Source of the DNA: Spirosoma sp. 48-14
GTDB taxonomy: Bacteria; Bacteroidota; Bacteroidia; Cytophagales; Spirosomataceae
DNA: 64,000 bases
NCBI RefSeq assembly: GCF_001898575.1
Contig: NZ_MKUD01000036.1
Location: forward strand, 1-64,000
Direction of reading: 5' to 3'
Below are positions 44,186-52,010 of this stretch, one piece after another. A program made the position numbers and the translations under genes. How positions within the stretch are numbered: the stretch's first letter is position 1; the number at the start of each line of letters is the position of its first letter. The notes under the pieces were generated by a model that was not told the origin of the DNA, made no database searches, and saw nothing but the letters and a program-made list of their open reading frames with translations.

Positions 44186-44443
44186 TTAATGGCTGATTAC
44201 AGACGACGATTTTTTCCTGACGTCCTTTTCCAGTTTGCTGATTTGGCGGTCCAGCCGAATCAGATAGGTGACAATTCCAGCAAATACGGCTGCAATCACG
44301 GCAACAACCACCCAGATTTTACCATCGGCTCTTAACCGATCAGCCATTTCAACACCGTCGGCAACGGGCTGCTGGGCGAATAGATGCTGGCTGAGTAACA
44401 GAAAAGCGGCTAGTGGCGCTTTTCGTATAAATGACAATCGCAT
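44186..44443 (-). CDS. ccmD: CcmD family protein
   Basis: 85 residues with a signal-like N-terminus (APLAAFLLLSQHLFAQ), a membrane helix (KIWVVVAVIAAVFAGIVTYLI) and a charged end (RLDRQISKLEKDVRKK). The VADGVEMADRLRADGKIW region is typical of Bacteroidota CcmD-like proteins. Position between ccmC and ccmE supports the call. CcmD helps release haem-loaded CcmE from CcmC. Confidence 0.82.
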   Translation of the reverse strand: MRLSFIRKAPLAAFLLLSQHLFAQQPVADGVEMADRLRADGKIWVVVAVIAAVFAGIVTYLIRLDRQISKLEKDVRKKSSSVISH

Positions 44444-44510
44444 TTGACTACGAAATAGTTAGAAAAATAACGCAAAAATACACTGAATCATTCACGAACA
44501 CTACATGAGT

Positions 44511-45170
44511 TTACTCATCGAGGGCCGCTTTTATTCGTCGATAACGCACACGCAGTTGTGTTATCCAGACACCTAGCAATGTAAATCCGATAATAGCCGG
44601 ATAAAACACCATACGAAGTCTATTGTCCATGTCGTATTTGCCGAAAGCCGGATTACCCCCATTACCAGGGTGTAACGAGTCGGTTAGTCGGGGAACAATG
44701 AAAATGAGGGGGATGAATACCGCAAAGGCAAAGATGTTGTAGACAGCCGAAATACGCGCCCGTCGCTGCTCATCATCGAACGATCCCCTTAGAATCATAT
44801 AAGCCATATACATGAGCATGGCAATAGCCACACTATTCAGTTTAGGGTCATTGGGCCAGGGTTCGCCCCAGGTGAAATTGGCCCAGATCGACCCCGTAGC
44901 ACAACCTAAAATACCAAACAAAATGCCTGTATTGGCAAACTCAACGGCCACAACATCATCATCGAACCGACCATTGCGAAGGTAGCGAATGGAGTAAATG
45001 GCAGATGTCAGCAGCAGGGTAATCATCCCAAACCAGAGCGGAACGTGAAAGTACACATTCCGGATACTCTCGTTCAAAATCGGTTGCCGGGGCACTACAC
45101 CCAGCATACCTTGCAGAATCACATAAGTCAGAATCAGGACGGCCAGAGCCTTCCACCAGTTTTTATTCAT
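44511..45170 (-). CDS. ccmC: Haem transport protein CcmC
   Basis: 219 residues from the ATG at 45170 (MNKNWWKALAVLILTYV); an upstream in-frame start adds 17 residues that overlap the ccmB-ccmC hairpin. Six helices are expected. The WWD haem-handling domain is GSIWANFTWGEPWPNDPKLN, and conserved His is in VYFHVPLWFG. It moves haem to CcmE at the outer face of the inner membrane. Confidence 0.93.
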   Translation of the reverse strand: MNKNWWKALAVLILTYVILQGMLGVVPRQPILNESIRNVYFHVPLWFGMITLLLTSAIYSIRYLRNGRFDDDVVAVEFANTGILFGILGCATGSIWANFTWGEPWPNDPKLNSVAIAMLMYMAYMILRGSFDDEQRRARISAVYNIFAFAVFIPLIFIVPRLTDSLHPGNGGNPAFGKYDMDNRLRMVFYPAIIGFTLLGVWITQLRVRYRRIKAALDE

Positions 45171-45173
45171 AAT

Positions 45174-45230
45174 GTAACGCGGGTGAAAACCCGCATCTTC
45201 AATTAAAAAGCGGGTTTCCACCCGCGTTAC
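45174..45230 (-). repeat. Hairpin filling the ccmB-ccmC gap
   Basis: Arms 45174-45194 and 45210-45230 are 21-bp reverse complements with one mismatch (GTAACGCGGGTG...). They span the gap between the ccmB stop (at 45231) and the ccmC ATG (45170) almost exactly. It may act as an intercistronic mRNA-stabilising or attenuating structure, or be a repeat. Confidence 0.75.
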
Positions 45231-45905
45231 TCAACTCCGCCATAAAAACGGAAACAATAACCAGGACACAGTCAGCACAATAGCGTCAATAGCCAGTACT
45301 GTACCTATTTCGCTCCAACTCACCGATCGGTCGAGGCCATCGAGAGCATTTTTGGCAATCTTTAACAACGTTAGCAACAAGGGCAGAATGATCGGGAAAC
45401 TCATCACCGCCATCAACGTGGCTGGGTTTTCTGCTTTGCTGGCAATACCCGATACCAGTGTCAAGGAAGAGGCAAAGCCGATGGCACCCAGCACCAGAGT
45501 TAAAAGGTATAAAGGCATATCGCCTACCGGGTTTCCCAGCACAAAGGCATAGACGCCAAACCCCAGAAACGCTAATACCAGCATCAGCAGGGTATTGTAT
45601 AGAATTTTTGACAGGATGATCTGCTGGGGGCTGGCGAGCGTGTAATAATAAAGCTGCCGACTGGCCCGTTCCTGCACGAAACTTTTGGCAATAGCGTTGA
45701 TGGCCGTAAATAGCAGAATAATCCAGAATAGGGTATTCCAGACAATGGGTGTCAACTGGCCACGGCGGGCATTAAAGCTTAAATAACAGACAAATACGGC
45801 ACTGACAATGTAAAGTAGCATACCATTGAGTGCGTAGCGTTGCCGCCATTCGAGCAGAAACTCTTTCCGCATCAACGCGCCCATTTGCCTAACCGATTCG
45901 ACCAT
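45231..45905 (-). CDS. ccmB: Haem exporter protein CcmB
   Basis: 224 residues, normal length. Membrane protein with FLLEWRQRYALNGMLLYIVSA at the start, LFWIILLFTAINAIAKSFVQERASRQLYYY, and FPIILPLLLTLLKIAKNALDG. It is the permease partner of the ATPase CcmA, which is not in this window. First gene of the visible ccm operon; divergent from the TSUP gene, 127 bp away. Confidence 0.9.
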   Translation of the reverse strand: MVESVRQMGALMRKEFLLEWRQRYALNGMLLYIVSAVFVCYLSFNARRGQLTPIVWNTLFWIILLFTAINAIAKSFVQERASRQLYYYTLASPQQIILSKILYNTLLMLVLAFLGFGVYAFVLGNPVGDMPLYLLTLVLGAIGFASSLTLVSGIASKAENPATLMAVMSFPIILPLLLTLLKIAKNALDGLDRSVSWSEIGTVLAIDAIVLTVSWLLFPFLWRS

Positions 45906-46032
45906 ACCCTGTTGTTTGTTACCGCAAAGTTACGGCAGGCAGAGGAAAGGAGGAAAGGAGATGAGGAGAAAAGCTGTGAAGCGTACAACAATCTGGTTCA
46001 AATGATGATCTTTGCCCTTCATTCGTTCATGC

Positions 46033-46797
46033 ATGGATTACGGTTCAATCGGTACGCTTTGTTTCTTCTCGTTTTTGGCGGGTTTCATTGATGCAATCAT
46101 TGGGGGAGGAGGGTTGATCCAAACGCCCGCCATTCTGTTTACGCTTCCCCAATACCCGGTTCCTACCCTGATTGGAACAACGAAAATTCCTTCGCTATCG
46201 GGTAGTCTGATGGGGGCTTTTCAGTACAGTCGGCGGGTGGCTGTTTCCGGCCGCTTTATTGGGCCGATGATGGCCATTGCCTTTGGGGCTTCGTGGTTGG
46301 GAGCGATGACACTGACACGGGTGCCGAACAGTTTTATGAAGCCATTGGCTCTACTCATTCTGATCGCTGTCTTTATCTACACGTTTACCAAAAAAGAGTT
46401 TGGGCAAGTGCCGCAGGGCGTAGTTACGGAGCGGCAACAGCGCATACGCATGTGGGCAATGGGGGTAATTATTGGGTTTTACGATGGGTTTTTCGGGCCC
46501 GGAACGGGTAGTTTTCTGGTACTTGGGTTTATTGCCCTGATTGGTTTCGATTTTCTGAAAGCCAGTGCGCATGCTAAACTGGTCAATGCGTCGACTAATC
46601 TGGCCTGTACGCTTTTCTTTTCGCAAAAGGGCTATATTCTATACGCAGCAGCTATTCCCATGGCAGTCGCTAACCTTTCGGGAGCGTTTCTGGGAGCCCG
46701 GCTGGCTATCTTAAAAGGCAACCGATTTATCCGGGTATTCTTCCTGCTGGTCATAGCGGCCACCATCCTACGCTTCGCCTGGGATTTAACCCATTAG
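46033..46797 (+). CDS. TSUP (TauE/SafE) family permease
   Basis: 254 residues from the ATG at 46033; a TTG seven codons earlier is less likely. Helices with FLAGFIDAIIGGGGLIQTPAIL, the TSUP GGGG motif, and FYDGFFGPGTGSFLVLGFI in the second half. It probably exports sulfite, sulfonates or related anions; the substrate is unknown. Confidence 0.88.
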   Translation: MDYGSIGTLCFFSFLAGFIDAIIGGGGLIQTPAILFTLPQYPVPTLIGTTKIPSLSGSLMGAFQYSRRVAVSGRFIGPMMAIAFGASWLGAMTLTRVPNSFMKPLALLILIAVFIYTFTKKEFGQVPQGVVTERQQRIRMWAMGVIIGFYDGFFGPGTGSFLVLGFIALIGFDFLKASAHAKLVNASTNLACTLFFSQKGYILYAAAIPMAVANLSGAFLGARLAILKGNRFIRVFFLLVIAATILRFAWDLTH

Positions 46798-46818
46798 CCC
46801 TGAATCGGGATGTGGGGG

Positions 46819-47664
46819 TTATGACTTAATTTTCATCCACCATTTTTGCATGGGGCCCATCCAGTCGGGAACGTCGAGCCGCGAAGGCTCCTGAATGATT
46901 GCCAAAACCTGTTGGGCCGTTAGCCGACGTTCGGGCGATACGGTGAGCAGTTTCTGAATCAGTCGTTCGCTGGCGCGGGACAGGTTAGGATTTAATTTAA
47001 CTGGCGACAGATAGTCGGCCTTTTGGATCAGCCGTCCGATCTCTGATTCTGTACTCCCGCCAAAAGGTGTATAGCCGGTCAGCATTTCATAAAACAGAAC
47101 ACCCAGTGCCCAGCAGTCGGAAGCGGCAGTGCTAATACCCGAAAACTGCTCGGGAGCCATCGACGCCATCGTTCCGACCACGTGCCCCTGGCGGGTCAGT
47201 CGGGGGGCGTTGGTTAGTCGTGCCAGCCCGAAATCCAGTAATTTAGGCTGACCTTCACGCGTGAGTTTTATATTTCCGGCTTTCAGGTCGCGGTGAACAA
47301 TTTCCCGGCTATGCAGATAATCGAGTGCAGACGCTAGTTGCCCCAGAATTTTCCAGGCTGACTGTTCCGGCATAGGGCCATTTCGGCGGAGTGTTTGCTG
47401 GATTGTTGGGCCTTCTACATACTCCATAACCAGGCATGGAAGCTGACCTTCTACAAAAAACTCATAGATCAGAGCGACGTGCGGATGGCGGACGGACGCC
47501 TGTAAAGCCGCTTCGTTCCGAAACCGTTCGGCCTGCTCCAGTCGGCTTAACAGCTTAATCGCAACGGTACGCTGCGTGGCGTCATGGATGGCCTGATACA
47601 CCTCGCCCATACCGCCCGAGCCGAGCCACTGTACTAACGTATATCCTCGAATAGGTTGATTCAT
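46819..47664 (-). CDS. Soluble Ser/Thr protein kinase (Hanks type)
   Basis: 281 residues, only a kinase domain and a short C-terminal tail, no membrane helix or sensor domain. Glycine loop WLGSGGMGEVYQA, Lys37 in VAIKLL, catalytic Asp126 in VHRDLKAGNIK, DFG at 144-146 in KLLDFGLARL, and APE-like MAPEQFSG. All key residues are present, so it should be active. It is 39 bp downstream of the ABC exporter gene on the same strand, probably the last gene of one operon. Substrates unknown. Confidence 0.92.
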   Translation of the reverse strand: MNQPIRGYTLVQWLGSGGMGEVYQAIHDATQRTVAIKLLSRLEQAERFRNEAALQASVRHPHVALIYEFFVEGQLPCLVMEYVEGPTIQQTLRRNGPMPEQSAWKILGQLASALDYLHSREIVHRDLKAGNIKLTREGQPKLLDFGLARLTNAPRLTRQGHVVGTMASMAPEQFSGISTAASDCWALGVLFYEMLTGYTPFGGSTESEIGRLIQKADYLSPVKLNPNLSRASERLIQKLLTVSPERRLTAQQVLAIIQEPSRLDVPDWMGPMQKWWMKIKS

Positions 47665-47703
47665 AATGAATTAAGTTCCGTGTTTTACGTGTCAAGTATG
47701 AAA

Positions 47704-49485
47704 CTAACCTAACACCGTAGCCGCCAGCCGGCTGATGTTTAGTGTGCGTGCGTTGGAGTCGATAATATCCCGGTACAGTCCTTTAACCTGGTAAAGCGAT
47801 TCGTGAGTGCCCTCGCCAATTACGTCGCCCTCTTCCAGTACGTAAATCTTGTCGGCATCCATGATCTGGCTGATGTTATGGGAGATAATCAGCACCGTTC
47901 GGTCTTTCTTGATTGCATCCAGACTTTCCTTGATTTGCTCCGTCGTAATGGCATCCAGGCTGGCAGTGGGTTCGTCGAGAAACAACACGGGCGGGTTTTT
48001 CAAAAACAGCCGGGCAATGGCGATGCGTTGTTGCTGTCCACCCGACAACGACCGGGCCTCGGTAGCATAACCATGGGGTAATTTGAGAACCTGTTCGTGC
48101 AGACACGCCTTGCGGGCCGCTTCAATCACGTCTTCGTGGGTAGCTTCCAGGCGACCGTAGCGGATGTTTTCTTCAATTGTTCCGGCAAAAATGTGGTTCT
48201 TTTGAAGGACCAGGCCTACATTTTCCCGGACAAACGCGCTGTCGTAAGCCGACAGTGGTTGCCCATCCAGTAATACCTGTCCCTGGGTAGGATCATAAAA
48301 ACCCGCCAGCAGATTCAACGCCGAACTCTTACCCGCTCCCGATAATCCTACAAGGGCCGTCACTTTTCCCGGTTCCAGCTCAATGGTGACGTTACGAAGG
48401 GCCTGTTTTCCATTCGGATAGACGAAATCCACGTTCCGAAGTGAAAAATGCCCTTTCCAGACCGAGCTGGTTAATGTACCCGTCTGGGGTAGGTAGGCGT
48501 TGTTTTCAATCATATCGAAGAAGCCTTCGGCATATACAAGGGCTTCGGTGTATTCGTCGTAGATGCGGTGGAGATGCCGAACCGGAGCCGATACGTTGTT
48601 GAACAGCATAATATGCAGCAGAATAGCCCCAACGGTCATTTGTCGATTCAATACAAAATAGATGGTGACAACAAAGACCAGTATAATTCCGACCTGTTCG
48701 GCCACGCTTTTCAGACCGTCGAACAAATAATTGGTGCGGTGGTGACGGATTTCGTTTTCGCAAAGGCTGCGGTTGATGTCGCGCTGATGTTGCTGTTCAT
48801 ACGTTTCCCGCACAAAGGATTTGACAACGAAAATGGATTCCAGCAGCCCGAACAGTGCATTGGCTTTGTTTTCCCGAACCTCCTGAATATTGCGTCGAAT
48901 TTGTTTCTGGCGGTTAGTCTGTTCGCGACTGATGTATGCGTATAGAGGCAACACCAGCGTCGCCACAAGCCCGACGCCAATATTTTTATTGTAGATCAGA
49001 ACCAGGGCAAATACCGCATTGGCTAACATCGGCACTATATCGACAAACAAGTTTTTGACGGTTTTGGTCAGGTTTTCGATGCCTTTGTCAATCCGCTTTT
49101 CGAGCTTGCCGGTCTGGTTCTGATTAAGCGCAAAAAATGATAAATGGTAGGAAACAATCCGGCGGATGGTGTAATCATAGAGGTCGGCCGCCATTCGAAA
49201 GCGGATGCGATCACTCAGAAATTTTTGGCCTAGCTGAACCAGTAAACTCAGTAATTCTTTAGCCAAAAGAATAGCGACCAGCGTGCCAACTACCCAGCTT
49301 ACCTCTCCTTTGTCGATCGGGTGTTTCAGCAGCCCCTGAACGGTATTGACCGTATACTCCATCACCAGGGGAGTTACCTGGGCCAGCAATGCACCAATGG
49401 TGGTTAGCAGTAGGGCCAGCACCAGACTACCCCGATAAGTACGGATAAACGGCCAGAGTTTTTGAATGAGTAACCAGGTAGACAT
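47704..49485 (-). CDS. ABC exporter, fused permease-ATPase
   Basis: 593 residues. Six-helix exporter domain (about 1-310), then ATPase domain: Walker A GLSGAGKSSALNL, Q-loop VGLVLQKNHIF, signature RSLSGGQQQRIAIARL, Walker B VLFLDEPTASLD, switch His in IISHNISQIM. A half-transporter that works as a dimer; lipid, peptide or drug export by family. It lies 40 bp downstream of the 444-residue membrane protein gene and 39 bp upstream of the kinase gene. Confidence 0.92.
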   Translation of the reverse strand: MSTWLLIQKLWPFIRTYRGSLVLALLLTTIGALLAQVTPLVMEYTVNTVQGLLKHPIDKGEVSWVVGTLVAILLAKELLSLLVQLGQKFLSDRIRFRMAADLYDYTIRRIVSYHLSFFALNQNQTGKLEKRIDKGIENLTKTVKNLFVDIVPMLANAVFALVLIYNKNIGVGLVATLVLPLYAYISREQTNRQKQIRRNIQEVRENKANALFGLLESIFVVKSFVRETYEQQHQRDINRSLCENEIRHHRTNYLFDGLKSVAEQVGIILVFVVTIYFVLNRQMTVGAILLHIMLFNNVSAPVRHLHRIYDEYTEALVYAEGFFDMIENNAYLPQTGTLTSSVWKGHFSLRNVDFVYPNGKQALRNVTIELEPGKVTALVGLSGAGKSSALNLLAGFYDPTQGQVLLDGQPLSAYDSAFVRENVGLVLQKNHIFAGTIEENIRYGRLEATHEDVIEAARKACLHEQVLKLPHGYATEARSLSGGQQQRIAIARLFLKNPPVLFLDEPTASLDAITTEQIKESLDAIKKDRTVLIISHNISQIMDADKIYVLEEGDVIGEGTHESLYQVKGLYRDIIDSNARTLNISRLAATVLG

Positions 49486-49525
49486 GGGTGTAGCGTGGGT
49501 TTAAAATCGATCCGAAGTCGTTGGA

Positions 49526-50860
49526 TTATTTCATGTTGATATGGCCCACAAACTCCTGCGTATTCATCCGGCCATCGGACTGGTAATCGTAGAATAGTTC
49601 GGTCATGGAAGCGACAATGTGCGGATCTTCAGTCAGAAAGGCGGTCAGTTTGGTAGCTCGTCCGCTGGCACTTGAGCCACTACCGAGGATACAGACGCAC
49701 AGCCCACGGAAGATGCCGGGTTTATTTTCGCGGGGGGCACTGATAAACAGTTGAACCGGAAGTGTTTTGTTGACTTTAGACACCCGGATGCCCAATTCCT
49801 GCATTTCCTGGATTGCCTGCGAATGATCTTTGTATAACTGGCTAACGAGTAGGGCCTTAGGGTCGGTAGCATCTTCGGTCGATGAGGCTACCAGAAACCG
49901 ATTATGATGTGGGATATCTTCACGGCTAGTCAGAATTGCGTTGCTTCCGGGACGGTACGTTTCGACCGAAATGTGCTCGTTGACGACTTTACCGAGGTAT
50001 TTCAGAAACGCATGGGTAGCGCCTTCGTTCTGGTCGTTAAGGGTGACGAATTCTACATGGGCATCGCTTCCCATATTTTGCAGATACAGAGCTGCACCTT
50101 TTAGTTTATTTTCAATATCGGTACGGTCGCGCTGGAGGGCTTCGGCTTTGCGGGCGTAATCAAATTGGGTAGCATTCCGCAACTCATGGGGTTTCAGGTT
50201 GGCGTGTTTGGCCACATATTCCATGCGATACGGAGCAATACCTTCGATGCGGGCCGTGTTGGATAGCACCAGTAAATCATTCCCCTGCGACTGCGCCGAC
50301 TCGACCACCTTGCCAATCCCTTCCAGGAGTTCATCGGCACCTTCCATCAACTGCACTTTTTCGTTGACCTTGCCGCTTACATCAACCATCAGTGTATTCA
50401 GTGACTGGGTAGCCTGAACCAGCAGATTGGTTTGCGTTTTGATATGCTCCATTTCCTGCTGATTGATCTTCTCTTTCTGGCGGTTGGCTTTCTCAGTCGA
50501 TACCGTTACGAACAGGCCAATGAAAATCCCGACTATACCCCCCAGCAGACCAGCAATGTCAAGCTCGCGAATGTAGCGGTCGATACCGGGGCTGAAATAA
50601 ACGTTCTGATCCGACCAGCCTCCAGTTTTGGGGTCGATCTGGAAGTTGGACAGGTAATGCGCTGAATCATTAAACACGTAAAACCATTTGAAACCCAGAG
50701 AAATCAGTAAAGCCACGAAGGGAATCATAAATAGGACTGTAAACAAAACAGGATGCCGACGAATGATTTCGTACAGAACGGTGAAAAAGCCTTCATCTTC
50801 CGTTTTAGGATCGACGCCGGTAAAGGCGGAGGCAGTAGGAGTAGGCAAAGCGTGTTGCAT
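49526..50860 (-). CDS. Membrane protein with coiled coil, unknown family
   Basis: 444 residues. Two membrane helices, about 36-58 (PVLFTVLFMIPFVALLISLG) and 103-122 (AGLLGGIVGIFIGLFVTV), enclose a short periplasmic part. A coiled coil follows (about 122-200, STEKANRQKEKINQQEM), then a cytoplasmic alpha/beta domain (about 225-440) with SDAHVEFVTLNDQ, HNRFLVASSTED, LPVQLFISAPREN, CVCILGSGSSASG. No known domain is recognised; the last part might be a PLD-like or HAD-like fold, but no catalytic signature was found. First gene of the three-gene operon. Confidence 0.65.
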   Translation of the reverse strand: MQHALPTPTASAFTGVDPKTEDEGFFTVLYEIIRRHPVLFTVLFMIPFVALLISLGFKWFYVFNDSAHYLSNFQIDPKTGGWSDQNVYFSPGIDRYIRELDIAGLLGGIVGIFIGLFVTVSTEKANRQKEKINQQEMEHIKTQTNLLVQATQSLNTLMVDVSGKVNEKVQLMEGADELLEGIGKVVESAQSQGNDLLVLSNTARIEGIAPYRMEYVAKHANLKPHELRNATQFDYARKAEALQRDRTDIENKLKGAALYLQNMGSDAHVEFVTLNDQNEGATHAFLKYLGKVVNEHISVETYRPGSNAILTSREDIPHHNRFLVASSTEDATDPKALLVSQLYKDHSQAIQEMQELGIRVSKVNKTLPVQLFISAPRENKPGIFRGLCVCILGSGSSASGRATKLTAFLTEDPHIVASMTELFYDYQSDGRMNTQEFVGHINMK

Positions 50861-50919
50861 GAGTTCTTGATTGTTAACGTGTTACAAAGTTCTCCCGTAG
50901 TTGACTGCGGTACTATCCA

Positions 50920-50958
50920 CAAAGACCTACATACTGGCTATAGGAAAACCTATAAATT
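50920..50958 (-). promoter_or_regulatory. 39-bp conserved element, copy A
   Basis: Shares 33 of 39 positions with 51634-51672 in the same orientation, including the exact 17-mer AGGAAAACCTATAAATT and ACCTACAT. The core TATAGGAAAACCTATA is palindromic. On the minus strand it reads toward the 444-residue protein gene, ending about 60 bp from the start. Confidence 0.7.
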
Positions 50959-51048
50959 GAGAAGTAAAGGGAATGAAAAGCGGGGTTGATAAGCGTCGGC
51001 GTATCCCGAACCAGCCGATTGTCAGGAAGAAGTGATAATCCGTAACTA

Positions 51049-51555
51049 CTATTGACCAGTTAACGAAAGAAGGGTATCCGCGTCATTCAGGGCAATCGTG
51101 ATCAGGGCTATGGCACTCAGGGTCAGTGCAACCCAAGGTAAAACGTTGTCAAGGAATACGGCCTGTTCCCGAGCCAAAGCGGGGTTAGTGGGCTTGTAGA
51201 ATAACCGAACAGAATCACCTACTGAAAGTTGGGGTGCATACGGGCTGCAATGTATAGGGTAGGTGTAGGTAGTGGCATCAATCACGTAAACTACAGTGAG
51301 TGTATCCCACAATTGGCCAAACTGGCTTTTTTTCTGCCGACCAATGATCATACCTGTAACGGAACTAGCACCACTGAACCAGTTTCGCTCGCATTGATAC
51401 GTGCGAATCAGTATACATACAGGAATCAGAGCAATCAATAATAAAGCAGCAGGATGGCGCCATGTATTGGCCAGGTAACAGGCAAAAAGCCCTGCCTGAC
51501 TCAACGCAGCTCCCAATAGAGGGGCGGCCAGTTTGAATGAATTGGTTGTGTTCAT
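51049..51555 (-). CDS. DUF3592 domain membrane protein
   Basis: 168 residues. Hydrophobic N-terminal and C-terminal helices flank a beta-rich part with LWDTLTVVYVIDATTYTYPI and LSVGDSVRLFYKPTNPALA, the DUF3592 signature end. Function unknown. It is divergent from feoA and lies downstream of copy B of the 39-bp element. Confidence 0.75.
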   Translation of the reverse strand: MNTTNSFKLAAPLLGAALSQAGLFACYLANTWRHPAALLLIALIPVCILIRTYQCERNWFSGASSVTGMIIGRQKKSQFGQLWDTLTVVYVIDATTYTYPIHCSPYAPQLSVGDSVRLFYKPTNPALAREQAVFLDNVLPWVALTLSAIALITIALNDADTLLSLTGQ

Positions 51556-51633
51556 GTGCGTTTGGTTTTTAGAAAAGGCAAATGATCAAAGAACATGACA
51601 AAGGTCATATCCTGCCTTTTGCTGAACCATCGG

Positions 51634-51672
51634 CAAACACCTACATTTGGCCTACAGGAAAACCTATAAATT
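51634..51672 (-). promoter_or_regulatory. 39-bp conserved element, copy B
   Basis: Second copy of the element at 50920-50958. On the minus strand it reads toward the DUF3592 gene, with about 79 bp to its start; on the plus strand it is about 105 bp before feoA. Confidence 0.7.
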
Positions 51673-51735
51673 TCATCTATATGGATTTTGTGGGAACCTT
51701 CCTTGGATTCTACAACTTTACATTGTAATCTTGCG

Positions 51736-51758
51736 TTAATTAAATTGAATCTAAATAA
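51736..51758 (+). promoter_or_regulatory. Possible metalloregulator operator before feoA
   Basis: TTAAATTGAATCTAA (51740-51754 region) is an imperfect palindrome near the expected transcription start of feoAB. It resembles TTTAGATTnAATCTAAA-type sites recalled for iron regulators of Bacteroidota. No proof of binding. Confidence 0.3.
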
Positions 51759-51776
51759 ATAGTAGCAGTACCCACC

Positions 51777-52001
51777 ATGAGTAAGCGTAGTGTTGCTGAT
51801 TTGAAAATAGGCGAGCGAGCCACTATTCAGTCGTTTGAAAACCAGGTGATGTCGCTTAAACTGCTCGAAATGGGCTGTTTACCCGGTGCTGAAGTATGTT
51901 TATGTGGTAAGGCTCCACTCGGTGATCCAATTTGCCTGGATGTGTCGGGCTATTGCCTTGCCCTCCGTAAATCGGAAGCTGCTACCATTTTTGTTGACTA
52001 A
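51777..52001 (+). CDS. feoA: Ferrous iron transport protein A
   Basis: 74 residues, a small SH3-like FeoA: RSVADLKIGERATIQSF, LKLLEMGCLPGAEVCL, APLGDPICLDVSGYCLALRKSEA. FeoA binds FeoB and helps Fe2+ uptake. It is 9 bp upstream of feoB. Confidence 0.95.
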   Translation: MSKRSVADLKIGERATIQSFENQVMSLKLLEMGCLPGAEVCLCGKAPLGDPICLDVSGYCLALRKSEAATIFVD

Positions 52002-52010
52002 GCTCCAGGC

